Made by a program: the position numbers and the translations under genes. 64,000 nucleotides of DNA from Luteolibacter arcticus. Its GTDB lineage: Bacteria > Verrucomicrobiota > Verrucomicrobiia > Verrucomicrobiales > Akkermansiaceae. Below are positions 8,508 through 17,825 of the stretch, in pieces; position 1 is the first letter of the stretch, and the number at the start of each line of letters is the position of its first letter. A model generated the notes under the pieces. The model was given only the letters and a program-made list of their open reading frames with translations, did not search any database and was not told the DNA's origin. Where the stretch lies: positions 310,001 to 374,000 of the forward strand of contig NZ_JAPDDT010000005.1 of NCBI RefSeq assembly GCF_025950235.1, in the 5' to 3' direction.

Positions 8508-9890
8508 TCAGATCTTGGGAAGTCGGATGCTCTGCGGGTGGCGAAAGCGGTCGTCAGGATCGAGCGCCGCCTTCAGCGCCTGAAGCCGTTCATAGGTGCC
8601 GGGGAAATAGGCGGCCTGCCAATCGGCGAGCCGCGGATCCGGATAGTTCCGGTAGTGGCGGCGAATCCCCGCAGCTTCCAAGGCGTGGCGGACCGCCGCA
8701 TGCCCGGCGGCGAGCTTCGCGGGAATGGCGCCCTTTTCCCAATAGGCCTGCAATTCGCCGAGGAAGGGAAAGTCCCGGTGCGGATAGGCCGAGTCGGGAC
8801 CACGGGCGATCGCGCCGCCCAGCGTGTTCACTTGGAAAATCAGGCCGGGAGCCTCCCTCACCGTCGCGCAGATCCCAGCCGCGGCGGATTTCAGATCCGC
8901 GAACCCACGGTAGTAGCCGGCGGAGACATTGTCGAAGGGCAGCGGCCCCGGGCGGCCCTCGTAGCGGCCGATCGCGCTGGCAAGCGGACGGGTCAGCGGG
9001 CCTTTCGAGGTGAAGCCCGACTGCAGCAGCGCCTTCGAGGCAGTCACGAACGCCGGGCCATCGGCCGCCCTGGTCGAGGTCAGGAGCACGGTCGCCTGGC
9101 TGCCGTTGAGGATCACCGCGGAAAAGCACGGCTCGGGTAGAGTCGCCGCAATCTCGAACCACCGCTCGAGGCATCGGGCTAGGCCACCCGCATTCAGCCC
9201 CTTCGCAATGAACTTGCGGCTCGCCAGGATGGGCGGCGCAGGCTGCGTCTCGAAGGTAAACGAGGTCGCGATGCCGAAGTTCCCGTTGCCGCCCCCGCGG
9301 CAGGCCCACAGCAGCTCGGGCTCGTCGCGGGAATCGCGGACGTCGCCTTGGCCATCCACCAACCGGACACCGGTCAGATGATCGCAAGTCAGGCCGAATT
9401 CGCGGGAAAAGAGTCCATAGCCCCCGCCCAAGGTAAGCCCGGCAAGGCCCACGCCGCCGCACGATCCCGCCGGGAGTAAACGACCGCGCGGCAGCAGCCA
9501 CGAATAGCAGTCGCGGAGTTTGAGACCCGGTCCGGCGGTGAACCGGTTCGTCTTCTCATCGAACTCGCGGCTGGCCATTCCCGATAGCTCCAACACCAGA
9601 CCGCCGTCATTGAGACTGAAGCCGTGGAAATCGTGGCCGCCGCTTTTGACCGCGACCGGCAGGCCGGCCTCCTTCGCGTGCCGCACGGCCGCGACCACAT
9701 CCGCCTCGGTCCGGCAGCACGCGATCCGCGAAGGCTTGAGCAAGATGGTGGAATTGAACGGCTTCCTCGCGTCCTCATAGCCGGCATCACCCGGTTGCAG
9801 GTAGCGGAGCGCGGGTTTCACCTGGCCCTGGCTCCATGCCGGGACCATCGCCATCGATAGCCCCAGGAAAGTGCGGCGGGAAACGAGCAT
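8508..9890 (-). CDS. Berberine-bridge-type FAD-linked oxidase, Tat-exported
   Basis: The product has 460 residues from the ATG at 9890, chosen because it directly precedes the twin-arginine signal SRRTFLGL; the frame extends further upstream without signal-like features. It has an N-terminal FAD_binding_4 (VAO/PCMH) domain. SGGHDFHG places His86 where these enzymes attach FAD, and GSCGGVGLAG..GGG places Cys144 where berberine-bridge enzymes form a second flavin bond, so bicovalent FAD is possible. The C-terminus carries a BBE-type segment (NYPDPRL, then DPDDRF and Q). Such enzymes oxidise alcohols, sugars or alkaloids with O2; the substrate here is unknown. The gene runs toward the 180-bp repeat and away from the FG-GAP protein gene, about 165 bases upstream on the same strand. 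Confidence 0.85.
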   Translation of the reverse strand: MLVSRRTFLGLSMAMVPAWSQGQVKPALRYLQPGDAGYEDARKPFNSTILLKPSRIACCRTEADVVAAVRHAKEAGLPVAVKSGGHDFHGFSLNDGGLVLELSGMASREFDEKTNRFTAGPGLKLRDCYSWLLPRGRLLPAGSCGGVGLAGLTLGGGYGLFSREFGLTCDHLTGVRLVDGQGDVRDSRDEPELLWACRGGGNGNFGIATSFTFETQPAPPILASRKFIAKGLNAGGLARCLERWFEIAATLPEPCFSAVILNGSQATVLLTSTRAADGPAFVTASKALLQSGFTSKGPLTRPLASAIGRYEGRPGPLPFDNVSAGYYRGFADLKSAAAGICATVREAPGLIFQVNTLGGAIARGPDSAYPHRDFPFLGELQAYWEKGAIPAKLAAGHAAVRHALEAAGIRRHYRNYPDPRLADWQAAYFPGTYERLQALKAALDPDDRFRHPQSIRLPKI

Positions 9891-9910
9891 CGCGGGCGAT
9901 GCTTCCACGC

Positions 9911-9942
9911 TTCTTTCCAAACACAAGCTCGCCCCGCCGCGG
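9911..9942 (+). repeat. 32-bp short repeat, copy 1
   Basis: This 32-base stretch (TTCTTTCCAAACACAAGC followed by a GC-rich end) recurs at 13028-13059 in the same orientation, with 30/32 identity. The two copies bracket the FG-GAP gene. Here it overlaps a hairpin and lies 21 bases upstream of the FAD oxidase start. Confidence 0.7.
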
Positions 9943-9959
9943 ATGTCATGCGGCAGGGC
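9918..9959 (-). terminator. Probable terminator of the FG-GAP protein gene
   Basis: The arms GCCCCGCCGC (9931-9940) and GCGGCAGGGC (9950-9959) pair with one mismatch on the plus strand, which becomes a G-U wobble in minus-strand RNA. On the minus strand the stem is followed by GAGCTTGTGTTTGG, a moderately T-rich tract. It lies about 100 bases after the stop at 10056. It is weaker than the other terminators in the window. Confidence 0.45.
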
Positions 9960-10055
9960 GAGCCGGGGAAAGAGCTTCAAGCGATCGCTATTAGGCAGCG
10001 CTACCGAGCAAAGAGCCGACGCCTTTGCACTCTTGCACGGCTTTCTCCCACCGGA

Positions 10056-12857
10056 TCAATTCGCAGCATCCTCGATCGTGAGTTCTGCCGTTTCAGCTCC
10101 CGGTTTTGCGCCGTGGCTACTCGCCGGAGATAGCGTGACAACAAGCGCCTCATCACCCTCGGTCTTGCGATCGCCTTCCGCCACCACCTTGATGGCGACG
10201 CGATCCTCGCCCGCCCTGAAGGTCACCGACTTCTTCAGCTTGGTGAAGTCCTTGCCGTTGGTTGCAGTGCCGTCGAGTGTGAAGGGCACCTTGAGTTTCC
10301 CGGAAAGATCGCCCTTCCGGAGGAAGACGAGTTTGGTTCTTTTGCCGGTCGTCGCCGCGGGATCTTCGCTGATCCGCGACTTGGCGAAATACACGCCCAC
10401 GACGGTTTCATCGTCGGCGATCCTCAGCCTCGCCACTCGATCGGAGCTGGGGCCATAGGTGGTTCCCCAGGCGAGCATGAGATCGAGCGTTTCCTCTCCC
10501 TCCGGCAGCGCATCCTCCGTGAGTGTAAGAGTCACCGTCGCCGATACTTCGCCGACAGGAATCTCAGCCTCCCAGAAGCCATCGGCCGCTTGAGTCGCAC
10601 CGGTGACCTGGAAATCCACTCCGGGAGTCGCGGTGCCCGAAATGGAAAAGCGGACCACCATCGTCTCCGGTCCCGCCGTATGACGCGTCAGCACGACGGT
10701 GGCAGCGGACGACTCGCCCTCGCGCAATGCTCCCGAGGCTGAGAGCGAGACCTGTCTTTCGACATCGAGCACATCGAGGGGAAAGATCGAACCGCCGAAG
10801 CCCAGGTTGCTGAACACCTCCCAGCCATCGACGGTGTGCAGCGGTGCCAGCCGTTGGGATATCTGGCCGGGCAACAACTCCGTCTTCCACTTCGGAATAC
10901 CATGCGGCTCGTAGAGGGTGATCCGGTCTTCCTGGGTGACCGTGAACATGGAATTTGCGGAGGCGGGAATGATCTGCCGGATGGTCGTCGCCCCGTAGTA
11001 AGGAATGCCTCTACCGGCATAGATCCCTTGCGCGTTCTTCACATAGCGGATGACCTCACCACGGTTCGTCCCCACCCAGAAGCCCGTCGCGACGCGTGAA
11101 GGCTCTGGCCAGCCGGCGTGTGCGGCCACGCATGTGAGTGTCGGCAGGTTGGTCGTCTGCTCCAACGTGCGCAAACCCAGGTCATAAACTTGGAAGCCGG
11201 ATCCCACGCAGCCCAGCATCGCCTCCACACGGCCATCGGCATCGACATCGGAAATCGCGACCGAAATCTGACCGGTCCAATTCTCCGGGAGTTCGGGCGA
11301 GCGCCACTGCTCGGTCCTCGAGTCATAATCGAAGACGAAGATCCGGCTGCTCGATGACGAGTCGATCTGCTGTCCGGCGATGACGACTTCCAGGTCGCCA
11401 TTGGCATCGACATCGACGACCTCGATCCGGCGGCCGTCCGTCGGAGAGAATTCCTTGGGCGCGCTCCACAGCTTCACGAAGCCCTGCGCCGCATCGAAGC
11501 GATAGACCTCGGCGAAAAGTCCGCTGAATCCAGCGTTCTCGGCGACGCCGGTCACTGCGACTTCGAAGCGGCCATCACCATCGATGTCGCAGAGGCTCAC
11601 ATCCTTGATCTCCGCACCCGCTTCAGGATCGAGCACCGGCTCCGACACCCCGGTGAGCGTGAGCGTATTCGTATCCAGCATCTGGATCCTTCCGCCTTTC
11701 TTCCCCCCGGACTGGGCGGACGCGAACACATACTCGGGAATGCCGTCGCCGGTCACATCGCCCTTGCACACGCCGACGAAAGGTCCACGGAGTAGCGGGC
11801 TGACCCATTTTTCGCTCAACGAAGAGATGCCCGCCACCCGCAGCCGGGCACCCCAGGCGTCGGGATTGCGCGTGGTCCGCACCAGTTCCAGTTCGCTGTC
11901 GCCATCCAATTGCCCCACCGCATGGGTCAGGCCCATTTCATCCGGATTGTTGTGGATCATCCATTTTTCCGCCAAGCCACTGGCGGAGAGATCGTAAGCT
12001 TGCGTTCCCAGAACGTGGGCCGCCAGCAGCTCCGGTTCTGGATCACTGTCCACATTGGCCATGCTGAGGCCGACGATCCCCTGGCCGGTCAGAGCGCTCC
12101 ACTTCAGTGCCTGCGTGTCGACATCGTAAACTTGGACGTCATCCCAACTGCCGCGAACAATCACCTCATCCATTCCATCGCCATCGATGTCTCCGATCGT
12201 GAGCGGATACCATTCGGTCTGCGAGTCCCACTGCACGGTGTGGGTTTCGGCATCCACGACTTTTCCCCCGGTCGTCGCGATCTCAAGTGCGGGATCGGCA
12301 TCCATCTGCCCGATCGCATACCTGAACCCTCCGGCTCCGTTCACCCGCCACTTCTCCTGACCATTGATGTCATAGACAAAGAGGTCGAAGATCGAGGAGC
12401 AGATGAGTTCCGGGCTTCCATCACCGTCGAGGTCACGGGCGATGAAGCCATTCATGCCAGGGCGCGGCCGCAGCGTCGAAACAAGCGCCCGGGTCGTGGC
12501 GTCGTAGATCGCAATCGTCCCATCGTTGTGGGCAAGGACGAGTTCGGGCGTCGCGTCCCCCGTCACTTGCACCGGCTGGAAGGCCACCAACTCGGACGTC
12601 GAGACCGCATCGGAGACGTGCGCGATCTGATAGTCTCCGGTCGCCGGATCATGCTTCAGGGCAAGCCAGACATTGGCCCCAGCTTCACTGGAGCAGAAGA
12701 TTTCCGGACCGTTGCCGGTTTCCAGGACGAAGAGCCCCGCATTACCGGCTCGTTGATCGACCACGGAATAATTCCATGTCGAGGCCACGGGCGGATCCTG
12801 GGCACTTGCAGAGGTGAGCAAGGAGGAACTGAGTAGTAGAATCGGCAACTTCTTCAT
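10056..12857 (-). CDS. Secreted FG-GAP/VCBS repeat protein with two Calx-beta domains
   Basis: The product has 933 residues from the ATG at 12857, chosen for the clean signal peptide (KKLPILLLSSSLLTSASAQ). Most of the protein consists of repeated calcium-loop signatures of FG-GAP/integrin-alpha-like propeller blades, such as DLDGDGSPELI, DIDGDGMDEVI, DVTGDGIPEYV and DVDADGRVEAM. The last ~250 residues hold two Calx-beta-like units, each with a VPFTLDGTATNGKDF- or FSISGTATPGVDF-type strand and a GDEAL/GEETL strand. No catalytic motif is visible. An extracellular binding or adhesion role is the usual inference. No Shine-Dalgarno sequence is obvious before the start. Confidence 0.85.
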   Translation of the reverse strand: MKKLPILLLSSSLLTSASAQDPPVASTWNYSVVDQRAGNAGLFVLETGNGPEIFCSSEAGANVWLALKHDPATGDYQIAHVSDAVSTSELVAFQPVQVTGDATPELVLAHNDGTIAIYDATTRALVSTLRPRPGMNGFIARDLDGDGSPELICSSIFDLFVYDINGQEKWRVNGAGGFRYAIGQMDADPALEIATTGGKVVDAETHTVQWDSQTEWYPLTIGDIDGDGMDEVIVRGSWDDVQVYDVDTQALKWSALTGQGIVGLSMANVDSDPEPELLAAHVLGTQAYDLSASGLAEKWMIHNNPDEMGLTHAVGQLDGDSELELVRTTRNPDAWGARLRVAGISSLSEKWVSPLLRGPFVGVCKGDVTGDGIPEYVFASAQSGGKKGGRIQMLDTNTLTLTGVSEPVLDPEAGAEIKDVSLCDIDGDGRFEVAVTGVAENAGFSGLFAEVYRFDAAQGFVKLWSAPKEFSPTDGRRIEVVDVDANGDLEVVIAGQQIDSSSSSRIFVFDYDSRTEQWRSPELPENWTGQISVAISDVDADGRVEAMLGCVGSGFQVYDLGLRTLEQTTNLPTLTCVAAHAGWPEPSRVATGFWVGTNRGEVIRYVKNAQGIYAGRGIPYYGATTIRQIIPASANSMFTVTQEDRITLYEPHGIPKWKTELLPGQISQRLAPLHTVDGWEVFSNLGFGGSIFPLDVLDVERQVSLSASGALREGESSAATVVLTRHTAGPETMVVRFSISGTATPGVDFQVTGATQAADGFWEAEIPVGEVSATVTLTLTEDALPEGEETLDLMLAWGTTYGPSSDRVARLRIADDETVVGVYFAKSRISEDPAATTGKRTKLVFLRKGDLSGKLKVPFTLDGTATNGKDFTKLKKSVTFRAGEDRVAIKVVAEGDRKTEGDEALVVTLSPASSHGAKPGAETAELTIEDAAN

Positions 12858-13027
12858 GGGTGTAAGGGTGGGTGACAGCAGCATGCCGGGATCCCCCCTC
12901 TCAAGCGGCTCCCAGCATGCGATCCGGAAACTGTCCTAACATGTTAACTTTCCAAGGAAAATTCGGCATCCTCCAGATGACTTTTTCTTCACTTCCGCGG
13001 ATGGAATGCGCTAACGGCAAACTTCAT

Positions 13028-13059
13028 TTCTTTCCAAACACAAGCTTGCCCGGCCGCGG
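13028..13059 (+). repeat. 32-bp short repeat, copy 2
   Basis: Direct repeat of 9911-9942 (30/32 identical), upstream of the FAD monooxygenase start at 13081. It contains the palindromic CAAGCTTG and the near-palindrome GCCCGGCCGCGGGC. In minus-strand RNA the GC-rich palindrome would precede a TTGTGTTTGG tract, as in copy 1. Confidence 0.65.
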
Positions 13060-13080
13060 GCACGATGGAGCATCTGCGGC

Positions 13081-14274
13081 GTGAAGAAATTGCTCCGGGT
13101 GGCCGTGGTCGGCTGTGGGTCGGCCGGTCCCGCCGCGGCGACCTTGCTGAAACGGCAGGGGCATGAGGTCGTCCTGTTCGAGCGCGCCGCCGAATGCCGC
13201 CCCTTGGGTGCGGGCTTCCTGCTCCAACCCTCCGGCATGGCGGTGCTGCGCGAGCTGGGGATAGCCGAGGAGATCCACCGCCGCGGCGCAAGGGTGGAGC
13301 GGCTGCACGTGGTGGACCGCGACGGCAGCGACGTGCTCGACCTTCGCTATGCCGAACTCGGCGACGGCCTCCACGGGCTCGGCCTGCACCGGCCGGTGCT
13401 GCTGCACTTTCTGTTAGAAACGATGCGCGACGCCGGCGTGGACGTCCGCTGGGGTTGGGAGATCTCGGATGCCCGGCGTGACGACAGCAAGTGGCTGATA
13501 GAGACCGCGGACGGCAAAAAGGAAACCGGCTTCGACCTGCTCGTGGTGGCGGATGGCGCGCGCTCGGCCTTGCGCGGCAAGCTCGGTTTCCAAGGCACCG
13601 ACCGCGGCTACCCGTGGGGAGCGCATTGGTTCATCGGTGAGAACCGCGGGGCCTTTCCGGAAAGCGAACTCTATCAGATGGTCCACGGCACCCGCCGACT
13701 GCTCGGCTTCCTCGCCACCGGCACCGAACTCGATGGCGACCAGCCACTGGTCAGCCTCTTCTGGAGCATCAAGCTCGCCGACGATGCCGCCATCCGCGCC
13801 CGGCCGCTCGCGGAGTGGAAACAAACCATCCTCGACCTCTGCCCGCAGGCGGATGCGCTCCTCAGCCAAATCGATGACTGGTCACAAGTCCTCACCGCGC
13901 GCTATGGCGACGTCTCGATGAGCCGCTGGCACGGTGACGGCGTGGTCATCCTCGGTGATGCCGGCCACGCGATGAGCCCCCAGCTCGGCCAAGGGGTGAA
14001 CCTCGCGCTCGCCGATGCCGCGTGTCTTGCCGGCTGCGTCGCGCGCCTTCCCCTGCCAGAAGCCCTCGCCCTCTACAGCCGCGAGCGACGGATGGCGCTA
14101 GCCTACTACCGGTTCGCCAGCCGCCAGCTCACCCCCTGGTTCCAATCCGACCTCGAATGGCTCACGCCGCTCCGCGCCGCCTTTTTCGGCGTCACCCGCC
14201 ACCTCTCCCCGGCGCGGAAATTCATGACCAGGACCATGGCCGGACTGGTGGGAAGTCCCAACTCTGGCTCGTGA
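13081..14274 (+). CDS. FAD-dependent monooxygenase (UbiH / p-hydroxybenzoate hydroxylase fold)
   Basis: The product has 397 residues from a GTG at 13081, preceded by GGAG at a good distance (about 9 bases). The N-terminal VVGCGSAGPAAATLLKRQG is the Rossmann GxGxxG motif, with the acidic ribose-binding end VVLFERA. A central DLLVVADGARSALR matches the DG motif, and GDAGHAMSPQLGQGVNLAL matches the GD motif that binds the flavin ribityl and phosphate. This is class A flavoprotein monooxygenase architecture: NAD(P)H-dependent hydroxylation of an aromatic or similar small substrate in the cytoplasm. There is no signal peptide. Substrate and pathway are not given by neighbours; the next gene is an unrelated protease. 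Other close candidates are tetracycline-oxidase-like or salicylate-hydroxylase-like enzymes. Confidence 0.85.
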   Translation: MKKLLRVAVVGCGSAGPAAATLLKRQGHEVVLFERAAECRPLGAGFLLQPSGMAVLRELGIAEEIHRRGARVERLHVVDRDGSDVLDLRYAELGDGLHGLGLHRPVLLHFLLETMRDAGVDVRWGWEISDARRDDSKWLIETADGKKETGFDLLVVADGARSALRGKLGFQGTDRGYPWGAHWFIGENRGAFPESELYQMVHGTRRLLGFLATGTELDGDQPLVSLFWSIKLADDAAIRARPLAEWKQTILDLCPQADALLSQIDDWSQVLTARYGDVSMSRWHGDGVVILGDAGHAMSPQLGQGVNLALADAACLAGCVARLPLPEALALYSRERRMALAYYRFASRQLTPWFQSDLEWLTPLRAAFFGVTRHLSPARKFMTRTMAGLVGSPNSGS

Positions 14275-14306
14275 CTTGACCTGAAGGAGTCGAGGGGAGA
14301 TAACAT

Positions 14307-15647
14307 TTGTCCTCGATGAAGTCGCTCCTCCCGCGCGCCCTTGCAGCACTGGTCACCTTGTCCGCCGCTTTTGCCCAGGAGGGCCGGAAGTTCGACAAGC
14401 TCCTGACCTATGAAGACGTGGTCATCCTCAAGATGGAGCCGGATGGCATCCGCGTCATGCACAAGGGCGGCATCGCCAAGATTGCCTTCGAGCGCCTGCC
14501 TCCGGAGCTGGTCGCGGAATTCGGCTTGAATCCCGAGGACGCCGAGCTTCACCGCAAGAACACCACCGTCGCCGAGTCCGAGGCCGCCACCCGCCAGAAG
14601 GGGGCGGACTTTCTCAAGTCGCGAGTCACCAAGCTCTCCGGGACCATCCTGCAGGTAAAGGAGGGCGGCATGCTGCTCTCCCCCGCCATCTTCACCACCG
14701 GCAAGACCACCGAGATCAAGATCCCCTACACGATCCAGGAAGACGGACCGACCACCCTCCAGCCTCACCGCAAGCCCAAGCTTCGCAAGGGCTACAAGAC
14801 CGAGACCGTCCCCGAGACCATCACCGTGGAAGCGGCATGGCTCAGTTGCGATACCAAGCCCTACATCGACGGGATGCGCTTCGAGAAAGACGTCTATACG
14901 GTCGGCAAGTTCAGCTACGTCGGGACGGACGGTGCCGAGCGGACCGTCCCTTCATTCACCACCAAGTCCTCCGAATTGCTCGCCGCCGCTGGCCACGGTG
15001 CCGCGGTCGAGGCCGCGAAAACGCCGACGGGAACTTCCACCGGCACTGGCTTCTTCATCACCGGCGTCGGCCACCTTCTCACCAACAACCACGTGGTCGA
15101 GAAGCGCACCAAGATCGAGGTCCAGGTGGGCGGCCGTTTCCTGCCCGCAAAGGTCCTCAAGTTCGATGCCACCAACGACATCGCCCTCCTGAAGGTGGAG
15201 GCTCCATCCACCAAGTGGCTGCCGCTGGGTGAAGAAAAAGGCGTCGGCCTCGCCAAGCCGGTATTCACCGTGGGGTTCCCGCAGGTGACGGTGCAGGGCA
15301 GTTCGGCGAAGTTCACCGAGGGAAGCGTCAGCTCGCTCTCCGGGGCGAACGACGACCGACGCTACTTCCAGATCAGCGTGCCGATCCAGCCGGGCAACTC
15401 GGGCAGTCCCTTGGTCGACGGCACCGGAAAAGTGGTGGGCATCGTCTCCGCCACGCTGAGCAGCGGCGTCTCCGAGCGAGGGCTGGAGATCAACCAGAAC
15501 GTCAACTACGCGCTCAAAATCAGCTACGCGAAGTCCATGCTCGGCTCGGCCTTCATCGCACCCACGCCCCTGGCGAATCCACCGAAGACCCGCGAGGCGA
15601 TCGTCCAAGCCGCGGCCGACGCCGTGGTCCTGATCCGGGCTCAGTGA
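14307..15647 (+). CDS. Secreted trypsin-like serine protease with an N-terminal extra domain, no PDZ
   Basis: The product has 446 residues if translation starts at TTG 14307, which has GGGGAGA about 6 bases upstream; an ATG at 14316 in the same frame is the alternative but is farther from that site. A signal peptide ends near AAFAQ. Residues 27-85 form a small domain with the PDGIRVMHKGGIAKIAFERLP type of pattern, which I believe is common in Verrucomicrobia secreted proteins. The S1C (HtrA-like) protease domain starts near residue 245: His262 in TNNHVV, Asp291 in TNDIALL and Ser365 in GNSGSPL form the triad. No PDZ domain follows, so it is not a full HtrA/DegP. It is likely an extracytoplasmic quality-control or processing protease. 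Confidence 0.85.
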   Translation: MSSMKSLLPRALAALVTLSAAFAQEGRKFDKLLTYEDVVILKMEPDGIRVMHKGGIAKIAFERLPPELVAEFGLNPEDAELHRKNTTVAESEAATRQKGADFLKSRVTKLSGTILQVKEGGMLLSPAIFTTGKTTEIKIPYTIQEDGPTTLQPHRKPKLRKGYKTETVPETITVEAAWLSCDTKPYIDGMRFEKDVYTVGKFSYVGTDGAERTVPSFTTKSSELLAAAGHGAAVEAAKTPTGTSTGTGFFITGVGHLLTNNHVVEKRTKIEVQVGGRFLPAKVLKFDATNDIALLKVEAPSTKWLPLGEEKGVGLAKPVFTVGFPQVTVQGSSAKFTEGSVSSLSGANDDRRYFQISVPIQPGNSGSPLVDGTGKVVGIVSATLSSGVSERGLEINQNVNYALKISYAKSMLGSAFIAPTPLANPPKTREAIVQAAADAVVLIRAQ

Positions 15648-15670
15648 ATCGTCAGGAGAATGAGATTCAC
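15644..15670. terminator. Possible bidirectional hairpin between convergent genes
   Basis: GTGAATC (15644-15650) and GATTCAC (15664-15670) form a 7-bp stem that overlaps the stop codons of the convergent protease and unknown-protein genes. There is no T tract, so this is weak. Confidence 0.25.
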
Positions 15671-17094
15671 TCCCGCGGGCCCGATGCCGTCACGATGACC
15701 TTCACCTCCTTGCCGTCCGGAGCGGTCCCACTGCCGATGACCTGTGGCTTGCCCTTCGTGAGCGTGGTGTTCGATTCGAGCTTCCCGATCTTCGTGTCAC
15801 CTGACACGACGTCGAGAACGTAACGGTGATCGAAGGTGACGCCATCGGCCGCTTGCGTGGTCTCGCAATGGAAGAGCAGGTTGTTTCCGTTGCCGTCTCC
15901 GGATCGCTTGATCTCGGCCCCTTCACCTGACCGGGATGCGATTCCCCAGCCGCCGGATTCGGGATTGGTTTCAATCCAAATGGGTGGTTCGAGCTCACCG
16001 TCGACGAAGGTGCGGAAACTGCTTGCGGCCATCTCCTGGCCCGCCTTGTCCGTAACGATGAAAACCTTTTGGCTCAATGGATCGATACCTGCAAAACACC
16101 CTTCCTCACGGAAAACGATTCCCTGTTCCTCCATGAAGAAACGCACATCGGCCAGCGGCGCGCTGACCCATTCCGCAAGTTCCGCAGGAGGCTTGATGTC
16201 GGCTCGCCGCTGCAAACAGGATCTGGCCAGCAGATGCGAACTGAGTCCCGCACCAGAAGGATAGATCCCGAGCCATCGGTTCGCATCGAGTTGCTGGTGC
16301 ATCCTCTTTTCCCGCGATTCAAAGACCGCCCAAGGTTTCACGCCGCCGGAAGTTTCCAGCCAACGGGCTTCCTTCCGCGCGGTGCCATCCGAAAATTCCC
16401 GTTCAGCCGAAGCCATGAGTTCCCAGCGCTGGTCTCCCGCGCCGTGGCAGGCGATCCGGTAACGGTGGCCATCGAGAAACGAGATCGCGGTCACCACTTG
16501 CCAACGACCGTGATTGCCCGCCGCCGGCCAACTTACCCGGACCGGGCTGTCGATGATGAGATCCGGACTCCCGGACGAAACAGGTTCCACCTCCACGCGG
16601 AGCTCTCCCAATTCCAACGAGGCCTTTTCGCCGCTGCGGGAGATGAGCGACAGCGAGCGCGGCTCACCGGGACCCTTCACTTCGACACGGATGCGGATCA
16701 CGTCTGGAAAATCTTCAAATCCGACGGCCTTCTGCGCGAGGAGCACATCGCACCAGGAACCGCGGGCCACGATCATCCCGGAGCGGGAGTTCCACACGAT
16801 CCAGTCCCCTTTCCAATCCATTTGCTCTTCCCCGGGCTCGGGAACAGCGAAGGGATCACCTTGGTCTCCGGCGTGGCTCTCAACCTGAATTCTCCAGGAC
16901 ACGCTTCCCGAAAGATCCCATAGTTTGTCACCCGGTTGAAAAAAGGCGGAGTCACCCGGAGGCTTTTCAAGCGGAGGCGCGGCATCAAACTGAGGCGCGA
17001 TTCTTTCCACCGGCACCTTCCACGCGGCGGTCACGGCGGAGGCCTGGCCGATGCCGACGATGAGAATGGCGAACGCGACAGAAAACCGGAACAT
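15667..17094 (-). CDS. Secreted protein of unknown function
   Basis: The product has 475 residues from the ATG at 17094; an in-frame ATG at 17109 would add five residues. The start is chosen for its signal peptide (FRFSVAFAILIVGIGQASA). I recognise no catalytic motif. The middle of the protein is beta-rich and Trp-rich. The last ~50 residues (KIGKLESNTTLTKGKPQVIG, then a GKEVKVIVTA strand) look like a terminal beta module, of a kind seen in secretin-associated proteins, but I do not call it that. The gene follows a small two-helix membrane protein on the same strand with a 68-base gap, so the two may be co-transcribed. Confidence 0.65.
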   Translation of the reverse strand: MFRFSVAFAILIVGIGQASAVTAAWKVPVERIAPQFDAAPPLEKPPGDSAFFQPGDKLWDLSGSVSWRIQVESHAGDQGDPFAVPEPGEEQMDWKGDWIVWNSRSGMIVARGSWCDVLLAQKAVGFEDFPDVIRIRVEVKGPGEPRSLSLISRSGEKASLELGELRVEVEPVSSGSPDLIIDSPVRVSWPAAGNHGRWQVVTAISFLDGHRYRIACHGAGDQRWELMASAEREFSDGTARKEARWLETSGGVKPWAVFESREKRMHQQLDANRWLGIYPSGAGLSSHLLARSCLQRRADIKPPAELAEWVSAPLADVRFFMEEQGIVFREEGCFAGIDPLSQKVFIVTDKAGQEMAASSFRTFVDGELEPPIWIETNPESGGWGIASRSGEGAEIKRSGDGNGNNLLFHCETTQAADGVTFDHRYVLDVVSGDTKIGKLESNTTLTKGKPQVIGSGTAPDGKEVKVIVTASGPRE

Positions 17095-17162
17095 GACATG
17101 ACCGTGCATGAAGCGAGGGCGAGTGACAAGGCGGCAGCGGTCCGCGACGAACCAAGTCCAAC

Positions 17163-17789
17163 TTAAGCGGTCGCCTCTCTTCGCTTCAGAAAAATGCGAC
17201 CCGCCAGCCAAGCGACGACAAGGATTACCAAAACGATGAGACCGATGCGCTTTACCATGATCGCCCTCCGCGCATTGGTCACCCACGGGCGTTCCGGCTC
17301 CTGATCAGGGACCGGTAGCGCTTGGCCCGTGCTCGGCCAGAGGCGCTGGATCGTGGATTCATCGAACCAGCGGATGAACAAGTCACCATCCTCCTCCCGA
17401 TACAGCACATAGCGACCGGGGCCTTTGAGGGCGATGGTCCGGCCCATGTTTCCTTTCCGGGTCGTCTCCCACATGGGTTTGCGAGTGATCGCCACCACTC
17501 GCATCGACAGCTTTTCGTGAATCCGAAGATCGAGCGGAGGAGAGAACAGTTCATAGCGACGAGTGGGGAGGACGAGGCGAAACGTTTGGTCCAACGGGTT
17601 CCCCCAGAGCTCTTCGAGTTCATTCCAAGACTCGGGCAGCCGCTTTTTCTCGGTCTCGAAGTGCTTGATGAAGCTCCCGATGTTTCCCAGTGCCGAAGCC
17701 TCCGCCGTCCGGGACGTCCATGCTCCGGCGGGAAACACCAGCGCCAGGAGCAGGAACAAAACAAGCAAGAGCGGACGGCGAGTGAGCAC
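17163..17789 (-). CDS. Small membrane protein, unknown function
   Basis: The product has 208 residues from a GTG at 17789. The frame stays open further upstream, but that part runs through the acnA terminator and into acnA, so the GTG after the terminator is preferred. The N-terminus is a signal or membrane segment (RPLLLVLFLLLALVFPAGAW). The soluble part includes IGSFIKHFETEKKRLPESWN, which resembles the early region of pilin-like/pseudopilin proteins. A second membrane helix lies near the C-terminus (IGLIVLVILVVAWLAG), followed by a basic tail. No enzyme motif is seen. It probably forms a unit with the downstream secreted unknown. Confidence 0.6.
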   Translation of the reverse strand: MLTRRPLLLVLFLLLALVFPAGAWTSRTAEASALGNIGSFIKHFETEKKRLPESWNELEELWGNPLDQTFRLVLPTRRYELFSPPLDLRIHEKLSMRVVAITRKPMWETTRKGNMGRTIALKGPGRYVLYREEDGDLFIRWFDESTIQRLWPSTGQALPVPDQEPERPWVTNARRAIMVKRIGLIVLVILVVAWLAGRIFLKRREATA

Positions 17790-17825
17790 TGAATGATATC
17801 TTCGACCCAAACCTTCTCCAAAGGC

